Source of the DNA: Pithys albifrons albifrons | Lineage: Eukaryota; Chordata; Aves; Passeriformes; Thamnophilidae | Assembly: GCF_047495875.1 (NCBI RefSeq) | Contig: NC_092461.1 | Location: forward strand, 91,394,431-91,458,430 | Direction: 5' to 3' | Length of the DNA: 64,000 bases | In this document: positions 48,501-61,600 of the stretch, piece after piece | Layout of the letters: each line of letters opens with the position of its first letter | How positions within the stretch are numbered: position 1 is the stretch's first letter | Translations under genes and position numbers: made by a program | Notes under the pieces: model-generated | Seen by the model: the letters and a program-made list of their open reading frames with translations, nothing else | Told to the model about the DNA's origin: nothing | Database searches by the model: none

Positions 48501-51371
48501 CTTTATGTTCTGCACCTCTTTCTTACCCTGATAGTGTGAAAAAGTTGCCTTTACCAGTCTGGTGATCGTGATATTCCATCCCTTTTTGCAAATCACAAAT
48601 TTAGAATAAACCCCAAAATTATAGCTATTTATTTATTTGTTTGTTTATCACACCTTCATGACCTCACAGTGATTAAATGTAAAGTATCAAAACTAGTGAG
48701 TGACAGGAAAAAAAATAATTTATCCAACCATTCTGTAAGTTTAATGGGCAAGAAGAAAAACAAAATTTCCAGAAATTTACAAAATCTATTCTGGAGGACA
48801 AAGTAAGAGAACAAAGCAATTCCTTCTTCTTCCACAGGAATTCATTTGGTAATATAAGGGTTTCCATTACATTTCAGTTCCCTCTCATGAAAGCAACTGC
48901 ATCAAGAACATTACAGGTGAAAGAAGATAAAGAGGGAGAATTTCATATCACAGATAATTTTGGTGCAGCACAATCAGTCTCAATCCACCACCTTCCTTCA
49001 TTTCCAGCAGATGGATTTCATTTATCTTACTAGGCATTTTGCTGGTCAGCCAGCTGTCACACAGAGGTCCTGCTACGTCGTGTTCCACCAGATCCCCAAA
49101 TGCCAACCAAGTCTTACTGCTTAGTATTGCATTATTGGAGTGCTCTTCCTCCAGCTCCATTCCAAGCAACAAAGACCCTCAGAACAAGTCTTCTTCTGAA
49201 GTTCCAAAAAGGTTTCTTATTCATATTTTTTCAGTTAAAAGATCTATGTTCACTCAGTATGGTTTTAAAATGTACAAAACCTAAAAGAGGGGTAATCCAG
49301 GCCCTTTGCAGCTGTCTAATAACTAATTTTGAAACAGCCTTCAACAAACACCACACCACTCAGCTTCCTGAATAGTGACAGGAGTTGTAGAGAGGCATTG
49401 CCTACTATAGATGGCCCTACCATGGTCTCCCTCAGTGATGAAGCTTAGCAGCCCTCTTGATTTCTAGTTCTAATCTCTCCTGCAAGTAGAATTGAATTAT
49501 TTCATCTAGATCTAGCAGTCTAAACCATTGCATTTTCTTTCCTTTTTGGTGAGAGTGTTTCTAAGGAAGTGTTCTTTATTTTTCTTGAAGATTTTTTTCT
49601 TCTTTCATTTGGTAAGGAGTTTCAGAGTATTTTGTAAAAATTATAATCTTACTGTTACCTTTTTCTGGAAACTGCGTGTTTCGGAACTACTAGTGAATTC
49701 CTTTCTGCTACATTTTATGATCAGCATGGGATACATCACTGGTGACTTTACTGTTGATGCAACTAAAATATCAGACTAGCTAATATAAGGAGAAAACTAC
49801 TTCTTTTTTTTTAAGTGCTTATTGTGTTCTCCATTCTTTAAATATATTCATTAAATACATGCATAGGTCTTTCTGGCTTCAGCTAATAACAGATGTTTTA
49901 AACATGATGCAAAATCTCCACACAGAAGGATATTTTTCCCCTATTGACTTCAGTTTGAAGCATGAAATATAATTATCCTTATATCATTATCTTAGCCTGC
50001 ATAGTTCAAAGAAATAAGACACAATCTGGAAGTGTTTCTGTGCCAAAAAATGTGCTAGCCTTTTCTTCTTCTAAAATCTGAGTAGTAGTTAGAAGGGAGA
50101 GAAGAGAATCCTTTTTTCTGGGTAGTAAAAATGGGAGTGTTTTTTTTTTTTTTTTACTTTATATTCCAATCCAAAGCCCAAAGTCACAACCACCCCTCCT
50201 TCACAGCTAAAGCCTGGGACAAGAGCATTCAAACTATGTGGAAGACCTCTAAGGTGAAGAAGTTTGCTTTTCAGGGATGCCAACTGCTTTCTGCAAATGA
50301 TGCCTCACTGGTGCCTAACGAGAGCACTGCCTTGAGCAACCAGAACTGCCTTGAGCAACCAGAACCAAGGTCTGGTTTATTGGGAGAAGTAACATGCCCT
50401 GTTCTGTTCTGTATATCCTGATGCATATGTGAAAAGTAGCAATGGTAGCTATATGAGGAGCCAAATAGGTCAGAAGTAGGAGCACCAAATAAAATAACAG
50501 CTTTTTTTTATATATAAATCTTTGGATTCTCTAAGTTTCCCCTCTCACCTTGATAAATTAAGGTGGAATCAGCAACTCCATGTATTAGGAACATGATTTG
50601 CCTGATGGTGGAAGGTACAATGTGGACGTTTACACAGGAGTTAATCACTGTAAATTGTTATTGGAGTCAACGGGCACTTAGTCCAATTAACACAAACTAT
50701 GGAGTTACTTTTCTCTGCCTTGAGCAGATTTTTAAGGTAGTTCAATGAATCCCATGCTAATGGTTCTCATTGCTTTCCACTGCCAGCATGGATGACAAAG
50801 ACTGCTGTACTGGCGTGAGAGGAACCTGACTCCAGGTACTAAAATGTAAAACATAACAGATAGACCTTCAGCTTCACCTCAGTAAGTGAAATCTTGGGTT
50901 TTTGCAACCTTACCTTCTCACTTGCTTTACATCAGGTAAGAAATCAACTCACTTCTCTTTTTGTTACTGATGGGACTCACAAGAGCTGGTAGGCCCTTTA
51001 CTGAGCTGTGAAACTTTCACATACCAACCCAATTATTTCTGCTATAACATAGGATATAGAATTAATGTCACCTGACCAGACAATACAATATCATGTATAA
51101 TGACTGTTATGGCTGTCACCTTCAGTGGTCTTGGAGTCACTGCAGAGAAACAGACCTTTCCAAATAATGGTGCACTTGACATATTGTATACACAACATAT
51201 TTTCCAAAAATGCTTTATTCTCTGTATAAACCCTAAGAACACTAGATATCCAATGGAAACACGGATTTCTGAAATTGATAAACATAAGGAAGGGCAGACT
51301 GATTTCACCCACTCTCTCATTGTCTCAAAGATTTGTTGTGACCATTGCAGACCTGGCTGCATAATACTATT
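45517..51371. other. AT-rich non-coding sequence
   Basis: No gene or recognised transposon. It contains an A-rich run at about 48240-48270, a run of 17-18 T at about 50141-50157 and a 19-bp tandem duplication at 50326-50363. Frames up to 106 residues (46828-47148 minus) lack motifs. Confidence 0.45.
50326..50363. repeat. 19-bp tandem duplication
   Basis: ACTGCCTTGAGCAACCAGA occurs twice in perfect direct tandem, which indicates a recent slippage or duplication event. Confidence 0.9.
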
Positions 51372-51470
51372 ATAGAGTCATAGAACAGTTTGAGTTGGAA
51401 GGAATCTTTAAAGATCATCTAGTCCAACCCCTCTCCCTGCAATGAGCAGGGCCATTTTCGGCCAGATCAG
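51372..51470 (-). mobile_element. CR1 3' end, minus strand
   Basis: TAGAGTCATAGAACAGTTTG, GAGTTGGAAGGAATCTTTAA and CATCTAGTCCAACCCC are the reverse complement of a CR1 3' UTR. It fades out after a short CAGATCAGGTT block. Confidence 0.9.
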
Positions 51471-51916
51471 GTTTTACATAAAGATGTTCATACCAGCCAG
51501 TATTTGGGTTGTACTACTCTTCTTCTCCCCTATGCTATCTCTTTTTTCTTTTTGTAATTGTTGTGTTCACAGATTTTAGTAATGGAAAAGACATATCTGT
51601 TTACCTCTGAGGTTGCCTTTCCAAGGACAGCAAGAATTACACTGAAGCTGAACTAAATTTCTGACTGTTGTGGTGATGAAAGAACTGAACACAAGAACTT
51701 TAATACAGGGACATAATTTCTTGCAAAAAGATCATTCTGCAAGGGAAACTAGTCACATTTTTATATTATTTTTATCTTCTCAGAAATGGGAGCATTGTTT
51801 TCAATGAAGATAAAATTCTGAGAAAGTGTAGGAAGTGGATTGGTAACCCTTTCTTCGGTTATGAAGAGTTTCCACAATCTCTACCCAAGACCTCTCTACA
51901 AGATGAACAGCTCCTT
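51471..51916. other. AT-rich non-coding sequence
   Basis: This separates two CR1 remnants in the same orientation. No feature recognised. Confidence 0.5.
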
Positions 51917-52225
51917 ATAGAACAGAATCTCAGTATAATTTAGGTTGAAATTACCTTTAAGATCATTGAGACCAACTGTGCACACAGTACTGTCAAACCC
52001 ACCATTAAACCATGTGCCTCAGTGCCACATTTGCACATCTTTTCAATATCTCCAGGGATGGTGACTCAATCATTGCCCTGGGCAGCCTGTTCCAATATTT
52101 GACAACCATTTGAGTGTAGAATTTTTTTCTAATATCCAATCTAAACCTCTCCTGTTGCAACTGGAAGCCATTTCCTCTTGTTCTATCCCTTGTTACTTGG
52201 GAGAAGAGACCAGAAAAAACAGTCA
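51917..52225 (-). mobile_element. CR1 LINE fragment, minus strand, with ORF2 C-terminal relic
   Basis: The 3' UTR part (TAGAACAGAATCTCAG to about 52000) is divergent, but the adjoining coding part is clear. On the minus strand, the frame within 52271-52005 reads DRTRGNGFQLQQERFRLDIR and later YWNRLPRAMIESPSLEILKR, the C-terminal end of CR1 ORF2 as also seen at 6519-6737. Its opening residues come from non-CR1 flank. The copy is truncated before the reverse-transcriptase catalytic region. Confidence 0.92.
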
Positions 52226-53622
52226 AGAGGTAAAAGAGGAAGCCAAAAGCTTTTGATAGAGCATAATGCAAAGATCCAAATCCTAAAGGCTGCTGTTTTC
52301 CTATAGTTTTGCTGCTATAATATCTGAGCTGGTATATCTTAAAGGATATTGTACTATCTGGTGATACCAGCCCACTTCCTTACACAGAGTATGCTTACCT
52401 TATGACAGCTCCACTTAGGACTGATACAATGCCCAGTCAAGATGATGATGAGCCCATAGTGAAGCAAACCAAGTCCAGAGAACTGCTGCAGAGATTTAGG
52501 AATCCAAAGGGTTTGCTCAAAGGATTGGTAGTAAATCAGTATTTCTCATTATCCTTCCCAGAATATACTTCCACTTTCAAAAGCCAAAAAGGCATAAATG
52601 CTGCTCTGCCTTAGACCTTTTTCAAATTGAAGGTAGAGATGGAGCATGGGCAATATGCCACCATTCCAAGCTCAGTGATAGGTTTTTTGTTTGTTTCATT
52701 TTTTTTCACTCCTATTTGTAGACAATACAGGTTGCTAGTAGAGATTTTCCAACATATTTAAATACTCAAGGATAGATAAAAACATATATAGTACTCACAG
52801 TAAAACCTTTCAGATACATATTTAAATATTTGGAACCTTACCATAATTAGTTAGGATACCTAGCAGAGGCAACATGACTCAGGTGGGGCAGGTTGCCCTG
52901 AGCCAGCAGCAGGACATGTGTGACTCAGCTGTTAACAGATGATAACTCAGTTTCATGTAGAACTTAACACCATGTTGCTGCCCACTACTTTGTTAAAAGA
53001 ACGGGTCAGTTATTATCCTTTGAATTTCAGAGCAGCAGACTGAGTTTCCATCATTTCACTTGAATGTTTCAAGAGTGAACTGCAACTTGTGCAGAATAAG
53101 CCCTGTTTCCCAAGTCAACTACAAGTCTTGATAAGTTTGATGAAGCAACTTCTCTTATCTTTCTCATAATATAACACACAGAATGATTATGAAAAGAAAG
53201 ATATGGAATTCTTGATTACTTGATATGGGGTCTTAGTATGTATTTGATTGGTGTACAAAAGGACACAAGTATCTTGGTTAAAATTAAATTCTTTAGTTAA
53301 ACCATTCAAAGGATGGCAAGAACCCAACAATCACCAGTCAACCATGTTTTACAGAAAATGAAAGGCATAAAGTTGTGGCACTTTTATCTTATTGCTGTCA
53401 CAAAAGTAATATCAAGATACCAGCTACAGGTAAGGTTTCTGTATTGTTTCGTAATGTGTTATATCATATTGAAAGCTGATTAAACAATCAGGAGAAATTA
53501 CTTCATGCTGCAACACTGAGAACACATTGTAGACAAAACTAGGAATGACTGTGGCAGTGATCAGTTAGTCATGTCTTTGCATGTGTTCTCACACACACAC
53601 ACTTTCCCTCTCTCATAAGTAT
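52226..53622. other. AT-rich non-coding sequence
   Basis: No gene or recognised repeat. A short CA run sits at about 53590-53602. Confidence 0.5.
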
Positions 53623-54150
53623 TGTGGTTTGTCCTAAGATAACACTAGGTAGGTATTTCAGCATGAACTGCCTGGATACTCACATCATCAATGTGTTCCA
53701 GAGATGGGGAACTGACATGTCTGTGATTGGCTTTGATGCACATCAGCCTGAACAAGGGTATAAAATGCTGCTGAAGACTGGGCTGGCTGTGCAAGCTGTT
53801 CTCCTGAGCCTGCAGACAGCTTCTGGGAGGATTCCCACTCCTGGCAGGGACACCTGCAAGGTATGTATGTCCAGTATGAAGATGGGAAACACTCACTTCT
53901 GGATGGGTGACTAAAAAGCACTAAGATCTGGTCACATATGGAGATAAAATCCAAAGTAGCCACATAGGTGTATGGTTGTTTTATAACTGGGAACTGGCAG
54001 GCTGAAAAACTTCAAACTTGTATGTTTGTAGCTGAACTTTTGTATATTAGAACCCTTTAGATATAAAGTGTCAATCAAATCTAAGTGGACCTAGCCACAT
54101 CTAGATACTTCTGAAAGCAAAAGGGTCTCAGTGAAGTTTGTGACACAACA
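53623..54150 (+). mobile_element. Possible LTR (promoter-like unit)
   Basis: It begins TGTGGTTTGTCC, has GGGTATAAAATGCTGCTGAA at about 53758 as a TATA box, a GC-richer leader, a strong splice-donor-like CAAGGTATGT at about 53856, an AGATAAAATCC that could be a decayed polyadenylation signal, and a possible end at GACACAACA (54150). The order fits an LTR, but I found no matching target duplication and cannot name the family. The 96-residue frame at 53624-53914 is read through this unit and has no motif. Confidence 0.35.
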
Positions 54151-57100
54151 GGAGGGACCATGACCTGCTACTACTATAACCCTTTCTAGCAGGTGATGGA
54201 GCTGTTATTTAGATACAGCATTGGAAATATCTAGATACTGTATTAGTAATAAATCTAATCATAAACACTGTGCTCTATTTCTCATGCATGGCCAAGAGCC
54301 TTCTCTTCACTATTCTGCCATGATGACAAGATCTTTTACATAAGTATTCTTCTGTGTCAAAAACTGTCATTTCTGAAGAGATTTAAAGCTCTGATTGAGA
54401 CATTTGTTTTTAAGAAATGATGGACCAGCCAGCCTCAGATGCCTACAGATTAAAACAGCAAAGAACCTCGCAGGCAGATACATGGAAAGAAGCCTGAGTC
54501 AGCAGGATTTGGACTACAGCTAGACCTACAAATGTTCTGTCCTGATTGCACTAAGATGTCCTTTGCAATCACTCTAGAATTGTTTTTGCCTTATCTTAAT
54601 ATGTCATAAACCCATAACACAATACATCTTACATAAATCAAAATAGAAGTAATTGCTTTCACATGAAGATTTATGGTCACTAATTCCTGGGAACCAGAAC
54701 CACAAACAACAATGAACAATTGAAAAATATTCAAATGTTAAAAGGGAGATGATTTGTTTCCCAATTGGATGATAACCAGAGATCCACTCATATTCATTCA
54801 AAGCCTTCTCAGAAGTATTTGTACCCTTTTGACTGGACCACACAACTCATCACAAACTGTACAAAATAAGCTTTTTATTGCTTGCCACGTCTCTTCCTGA
54901 AGCTGAAAGATCCCAAGAAAGAGACAGAGAAAGTGACTGCTGCATGCAGTGACAGACCTTAGTGTTAATTAAGATCTTCGTCATATGAATCAATGATCTG
55001 ATGCAGAGGCTGGTCAAGTGATTAAATCAGTAATTACCCCTTGAAGAAATCTAGGAAGATCACTTTCAACACCCTGAGCTGCTCCTTATATCAAAGTCAC
55101 TCTTCTGAAAGGCCCCACACACAGCTCGTTAGTTGCTGCAGGGAAGGCTCCAGCCCCCCAGGCTCTCCTTTGCTTCCCGAGGTCATTAGCAGTTCCCACT
55201 GAATGCTGTGCTTTCCCACCGTGGCTGCACGTGAAGCGAGGCTTGGTCGGGGTGTGCACACACCTCTCTGGTCACAGTGCTTGGAACACAAACCACCTGC
55301 ATGGACCTTCTCTTTGCCTTAGTGCAGACACAGCAAGTGGGAGGCTGAGCTGAAGGACATGCCTGCCTGCTGTGCAGCCAAAATAAGGAGGCTTGGTCAC
55401 TTTTGAGGAGGGTTTCTTGATTTACCAAAGTGATGACAAGGAATGATAACCCTGTCTACAGAGCAGTACTGTTGCCATAGTCACTATTGGTGCTGACACT
55501 CCTGCAATTGCTATCAGGAGCAGGAACTTCTGGGTATATAAATAACAAAAATATGTGGGGCCTGATCCTCCTGTGGCTTTCACTAAAGGCACTGCCACTG
55601 CTGTCATGCATTATTTCAGACTGATGGAAGGCTTAGCAGGAGAATTAGACCTGGAAGCAGACAGTGTGATAAACATGTAGAAAATTTTCAGTCACTTAAT
55701 CTTTTAGTAATTACTACTAAACAAATATACAGCTCTTAGAAAATCAGTCAGAGAATAACAGAAGTTTGAAGTCAGAAAAGACACTTGGAAGTGCCATCAA
55801 AAAAGTGTAACTGAGTGAAACAGCGCATTCTCCAGAAATGGGGCTCCGCCCGTTTATGCTAAAAGAGGACCGAGCCCAGCATTGTGGTCTGTGTTCAGCT
55901 CAAGCTTCCCCTCACAAACTGAGCATTCCAGTTGTGTTGAGAGTGTCCCTCTTTTAGAAATCTGATACTTCCCAACCTCTGGAAGGTAGGAGGAGGGACA
56001 GGAAATTTGTCAGTCTTTCTTTGGGCTCCCCTAGTTGCATACATTGGTACTTTGCCCTGGAAAGACAAACTTTATGGAAAATTTTACAGAGGTTCCTGCT
56101 GCTTGAAAGATCATACAATTCATTTTACTAGCAGCAACCATGAGCACCTAGCACAATTTCCTCCAAGAAGCTGGCAACAGACAATTCCAAAACCAGCAGC
56201 CTTTCTTGGGGAGCAATGCAGATAGAAGATCTATCTTAATAGACATATTCTTTGCCTGATTGCAAAATTTAAGAAAAAAAAAAGAAGTCTGTTTAGACAA
56301 GTATTGTGCTCAAAGTTGCAGTTTTCAGAAAGACTATCAAGCTACTTCACAGAATTCTGACTGATGTGAAAATTTGTGGCTCCCATGACATATCAAAAGG
56401 CAGTTTAGCCATTTGTAGATTTATACTCCTCTAGTCAGTTACAAATCACAAAAGAGCTTTTGTACATTAAAGAAAACATTAAAGCAACGAAGTTAAGTCA
56501 CTGTAACAAAATTGTGGAATCAGAATCATGAACAGAGTTGTAGAATCAGGATCATGTCAAAGTAGATACTACTTTAATGGACTCTCAAATTTGTCTGATA
56601 TCATAGTCTTATAAATGAGCTTGACAAAAGTGTACGCAGCAAGTAATTTGGCACAACAGGAGTAGACACAACTAGAGGCCTATGTTCAAAGACATCAAAA
56701 GAACCAATCACTAGTTTGGACTCCACCAGTCTATGGACAGATTTGCAGAACTTTCTGTGTATACCTGGAGCCAAAATTCAGATCTAGCTTCATCTCAAAG
56801 GAGTCTAGGTCACACAGTCCACAATCTCCTGTGAAACTAAAGCAACACATATAAACAGGCCAAAGATAACCCTGCATCTCTGAATCAGATCATACATGTA
56901 GACACCACCAGAGCACTTTGCACACAGACTAGTTGATAATGGTTCACTATCAGCCTGAAGACAGTACTGAAAGGAGAACCATGAAAAGCTGTTCTGGATT
57001 TAAAGACATTTGATATATTCATTAACACTTTATATTAAGAAACAGAGAGGAGGTTTCCTTATTAGCCAATGACACAGAGGAAGAGAAGTCTACAAGTATG

Positions 57101-58045
57101 CCGGATGTCTACAAACTGGAGAATTAATCTGAAAAAATATCCTGAAATTCACAAAGCCCACCTAATTTAATTTTAATGGAGCATGAACCTACCGGCTTCA
57201 CACTACTACATTAATAAGAATTGTAGGAAGACAATATGTCAGAAGTGTGCCAATTTTGGTAAGAGAGAAAAAATAGAGCTTTCATAATATCTGATGCCAT
57301 TTGTTTTTGTTGGCCCTTATCTATGACAATCTATTTGAGGGGCTGTGTGGAGCCATAAAATGTGTGAAGAATTGATGCGTAAAATGCCTTACATATCTGA
57401 AGCAGAGCTATTAACTATAAAAATACAAGTGAAATGTATATATTAATATCTAGCATACAAATTTGAGTGCTAATGTGACAGCACAGATTCACAAGCTGTG
57501 TTCACATTTAAGGGAAGAGGTGCAAGAAGAGATTGTTTTTAAAAGCCAGTTATTCTATTTAAATGGAGGCTTCCTTTGTGAACACTTAAGAGTTTTCATG
57601 AGAGATAACATAGGATTTAAGCTGATTTTTAAAAGAAACTGTGAGTGAACTTTTATATAAACAATTCCAGCTTCTTTGTACATAAAAAAAATTTTTTTCC
57701 TCCATGCCCTAGCAGACGCCTTTGGTCTGCTGGAACATGAAGAAAATTAATTCAGGTGAATGAAGAGCAAGTTTTAATTGACGGAACACAAGCAACTGTA
57801 GGTAAAAAAAAAATGTGGAGTGCAAAATACTAAAATCAACATTCGTGTATCTTGTTAAATTGTGTGGTGCACATCACTAAAATGCTAAAAAATTCTCATG
57901 GTTAGGTGATTTATTTAAGAGATAACACTTCATATTTTTTGTATGTCTGCTTTAGCTATGTAATTTTTAGATCCCTAAATTAGACCAGTTTCATTCCATT
58001 TAATGTTACTGCTTACCAAGTCTGCATTATGTTACAATTTCAACC
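54151..58045. other. Non-coding sequence, AT-rich with a GC-richer patch at 55.1-55.6 kb
   Basis: No gene. Around 55743-55800 a stretch (TCAGAGAATAACAGAAGTTT...AAAAGACACTTGG) may be a heavily decayed CR1 3' end on the minus strand. The GC-richer patch has overlapping frames on the minus strand without motifs. Confidence 0.4.
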
Positions 58046-58650
58046 ATGCAAACTATAATTAATCTTGCAAGCAAAATGCAACAGATCCCTTCCTTGGGCA
58101 CTTTGAAGGATCAGGATGCAGCAACTACTTGTGGGATCACCCTTTTCATGGCTCCCAAACCAGCACTGGCCACAGAGCATGTTCTGAGCGATGTTGGCCT
58201 CCGTGTGCTGAGAAGCAAAGTGCAGCACAAGCACAGGTCTGTACGGAGCACACTGCCCTCTGAAACAAGCCCCCCTCTGCCCAGGGGCTTGGCCCTCTGG
58301 GATCAGGGCCAGCTTCAGCAGGTGTTGAACCCAGACAAGAGCTCTTTGAGACTGCTAGGAAGCCTCAGCAGCCACTGTTGCTTTTTCTGACCAGAGCAGC
58401 ATTGAATCTGAGGGTCTCAGCTTTGGTTAGAGTAGCTGCATTGTAGCTTGCCCAGTCCTGGCCACCATAACCTGGTGATTCACACCTCAACTGTCACCTC
58501 CTGAGCTGATTCCCTGGCTTGACCATAAACCTGCCCTATCACTATGACCAACAGATGTATCTGACCCTGACGATCACATCCAAGTACAGATATCCTACCA
58601 CTGACTTTCTGACCTGCTTGCTTGACTTTGGACCTGCCAGGTCACTGTGG
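58046..58650. repeat. GC-richer island, possible ancient repeat
   Basis: The island has two parts. 58080-58390 is GC-rich and carries a 114-residue frame without recognisable motifs. 58441-58650 is made of GACC/CCTG words and shares about 55 bases with 29815-29880 in reverse orientation. I interpret it as old interspersed repeat DNA; a decayed exon is not excluded. Confidence 0.3.
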
Positions 58651-61600
58651 GCTTCTCTGAAAGCCTGGACTCTTTTTTAGCTGAAAAGTTACCATAAAGA
58701 ATGCTCTGCTTGCCATGTTCAAGTGCTGCAGGATGGCACTCTTGTTGATGAGGATACTTTCTCTCTCTGTGCTTACCATGCTCAGCTCCTGGCTGTTCTT
58801 TCTACTGAAGCCTGTGATACTGGTAAAAATGGGGGGCAATTTTTGCATGAAAAGTTTGAGTTTTCAAACTGTCATCTTCAGATGAGCATGAATTCACTTT
58901 TAAATGGTCTCTTTTCCAGAAGCAATATTTAATGTGACACAGAATTATGATAGCTATGACTATAGGTATCTCTTAATTTTTCTTCCAGCTTCACTTTTCT
59001 CACAATCCCCTCTGGTGCAGGGTAGAAGGACTGCAGCACTGGAAAAAAGATGACACTTTTGATAAGTATATCCCATATGTAGTGTAAAGTGCCACTTGTT
59101 TAAAGTCCATTTCTCAGCTGTGGTCTGGAAACCACCAGCCCAGAGAGCTCTCCTGACACTGTACAGAATAGCAGACATTCCATCAAACAGTGAAATGGAA
59201 GGTTTTGAAGAAAAATTGAGGACTCCTATGAGGATTTTCCTCTTTGTGTGAAGTGGTTGTCCAGATGAGAGTGCAGATCAGTCAATAGCATTCCTAGAGC
59301 TACATTTTCTTTGAACAATACAAGTGGGTGTTGCGTCTCTGTAAGTGGGGAATAAAAAAAAACCAGCTTCCCACAACTCCCTGTCCCTGTCAATGTTGAC
59401 AAGTCCATTGCATCTCCTGTTGCCCTGTGTACTAATGCTGGGTAAGAATGCACACAATACACCACAGCATGGTTTCTCCCCAAGCTAGTAGCTTCTAGGC
59501 TTCTTTGAATTAAAACTTCTGAAAGCTCTTCTGTTCGAAGGTGAGTGAATTATAAGGTATGAATCACTTTTTGTTCTGTTTTCTGAATTCTCACTCTACT
59601 CTCAATGAGCCTTCTCCACAAGTCTCACTCATTCAGGCACTTTAGCACATAGAGAATTACAAGGAAACTTCAGACATGTTGATCATTATTTTGTGTCTCC
59701 CGAACTACAACTATCTTCAACCTACTTCAACATCGAAACTAGATTTTTATTAAACAATCTGATTTTAAATGTAAGATTTAAAGGTAGTATAGGCAAATGC
59801 TTTTGAACAACTAAACAAACACATGTGTCTTATCTGAAGTAAAATACCTAAATATTAAAAGCCTTTCAGGTGTTGCCAGCAAGCTGTGTTAGAAGAGAAA
59901 GCAGGCATATAAAGCAACCGAATTTCCTCAAACTGTTAATGGAGCAGTATAAGTTCACTACTCATGGTGTGAGGCTTCTCCATCATTGACTGGGAGCATA
60001 AACTTTCAAGGGAAAACTATAGATCAAGGCAGAAATAGATACAGATTTTTGATTCTTTATAGAAATGATTGAGTTTGTAGAGTACATCATCCCTCTGTCT
60101 CTTATGGTCCTTTTCTGAAGGAAGTGGCTGAAAAAGGATTTCATAAGATGATCTGTAAGGGATACACATATTTCACATACCTAAAGAATGTCTGAAGACA
60201 AAAATGAGTCCTACTATGGAGTTCAGACCCTTCTGTGAGTTGGTAGCAAGTAAGCAGTGGCTTTTTGGATTGCAGTTTTAAATTTGAGCACCTACATCTT
60301 TTACCAGATTGAATTCCAAGGCACTAGAAGGAATTAAGGAGACAGAATCCTTCAAGACCTCCCACTCTGACCAGAAGAATTGCACTGTGGGTGAGATGAT
60401 ATTTATTTAGATTTATTTAAATTCCATAAATTTTGGAAAGGCTTCAGTTCTCAAGTCAGTATCTTCCATTTGAGGTTGGTGGGCAGCTACAGCAAACAAG
60501 GATAACCCAAGAGAAGTTCCAAGCAAAAGAACATAAACAGTCTTTCTATGGAAATTCAAATCACAGGATTTTTCTCTCTTCCTTGGCCCCTCAAAGTTGT
60601 TGATTTATTGCCCTGAATTTCCAATCAAAGTATGCCATTCAAAACCAAGAAGTTAAATAAACATTGAATTAATGATTTGTGTAGGAGAACTTGCATCTAG
60701 AAATTATGGCCAAAATGTAGAGTACACTGCAAAAGGAGAAAATAATAACTTTCTAAGAGGAAGGTTTATTAAACTTGAAAAGTTAGTAGAAAAATGAGAA
60801 TCAAACATGTCTGCCCTGTCCCAGTCGTATTCGTTTCTCCAGATTTTATTAATACCAAACCCATCATTCTTCTTATGTCCTAAAAGACTACACTTTCAAA
60901 ATAAACACTTTAGTTATTGCTAGAAAACATGTTTAGTTAGAGCTCTGTCCTGAGCCATGCCAAAGGAATCTCCAGGCACCAGTGTTTGCCCAGGCAAAAC
61001 TCATATTTGTTCATGTAAATGTCCAGCTAGGACACATAAATATTGATTTGTTTGCATAAGGAAGATATTTTTGCTGGCAAAAGTTTTTGAAAGTGTGGCC
61101 TGATATCTAGGCCCAGACTATTTAATGGCCTTTAAAAACAGAATGTCAGCTGGTAATTTTTTGGAAGTTTGTAAAAATCTAACAAATTTGAAAAACATAC
61201 ATTCAAATATTCAAGTTCAACCATTATGAATTTTGAATACAGCATTTCATACAGAGTATGTTTCCCCAGAAAGAAAGACAGTCTCTATTTAAATCAGGAG
61301 CCTGGGAAAATGAAGACATATGTTCAGTTCCTGTTACTGCAATAAACTTTACTGACAGTGGGCAAGTATCCTAATCACTCAGTGCCTTAGTGCCCAGCTG
61401 GAAAAAACAGGAACATAGTGCTTATTTTTCCTGTCTTGCTTCATTTGCCTTGATGGTCTTGGAAACAGGATTGCCCCTAGTTATGTGCAGTTAGTGCTTG
61501 CAGGAGTGAGACTCAGATCAGAACTGGAAGCTTCAGGAACTGCAAGAGCAGGACTGGAGGGTGTGCAGTTAAAAGGGTGAAAACTTTCAGCACAGCATTT

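Noticed and set aside
50131..50421. Processed pseudogene suggested by a run of T next to a GC-richer stretch
   Set aside because: No recognisable parent coding sequence and no flanking target duplication found.
58046..58390. 114-residue open frame in a GC-richer island
   Set aside because: No recognisable domain or splice context, and the island looks like old repeat DNA.
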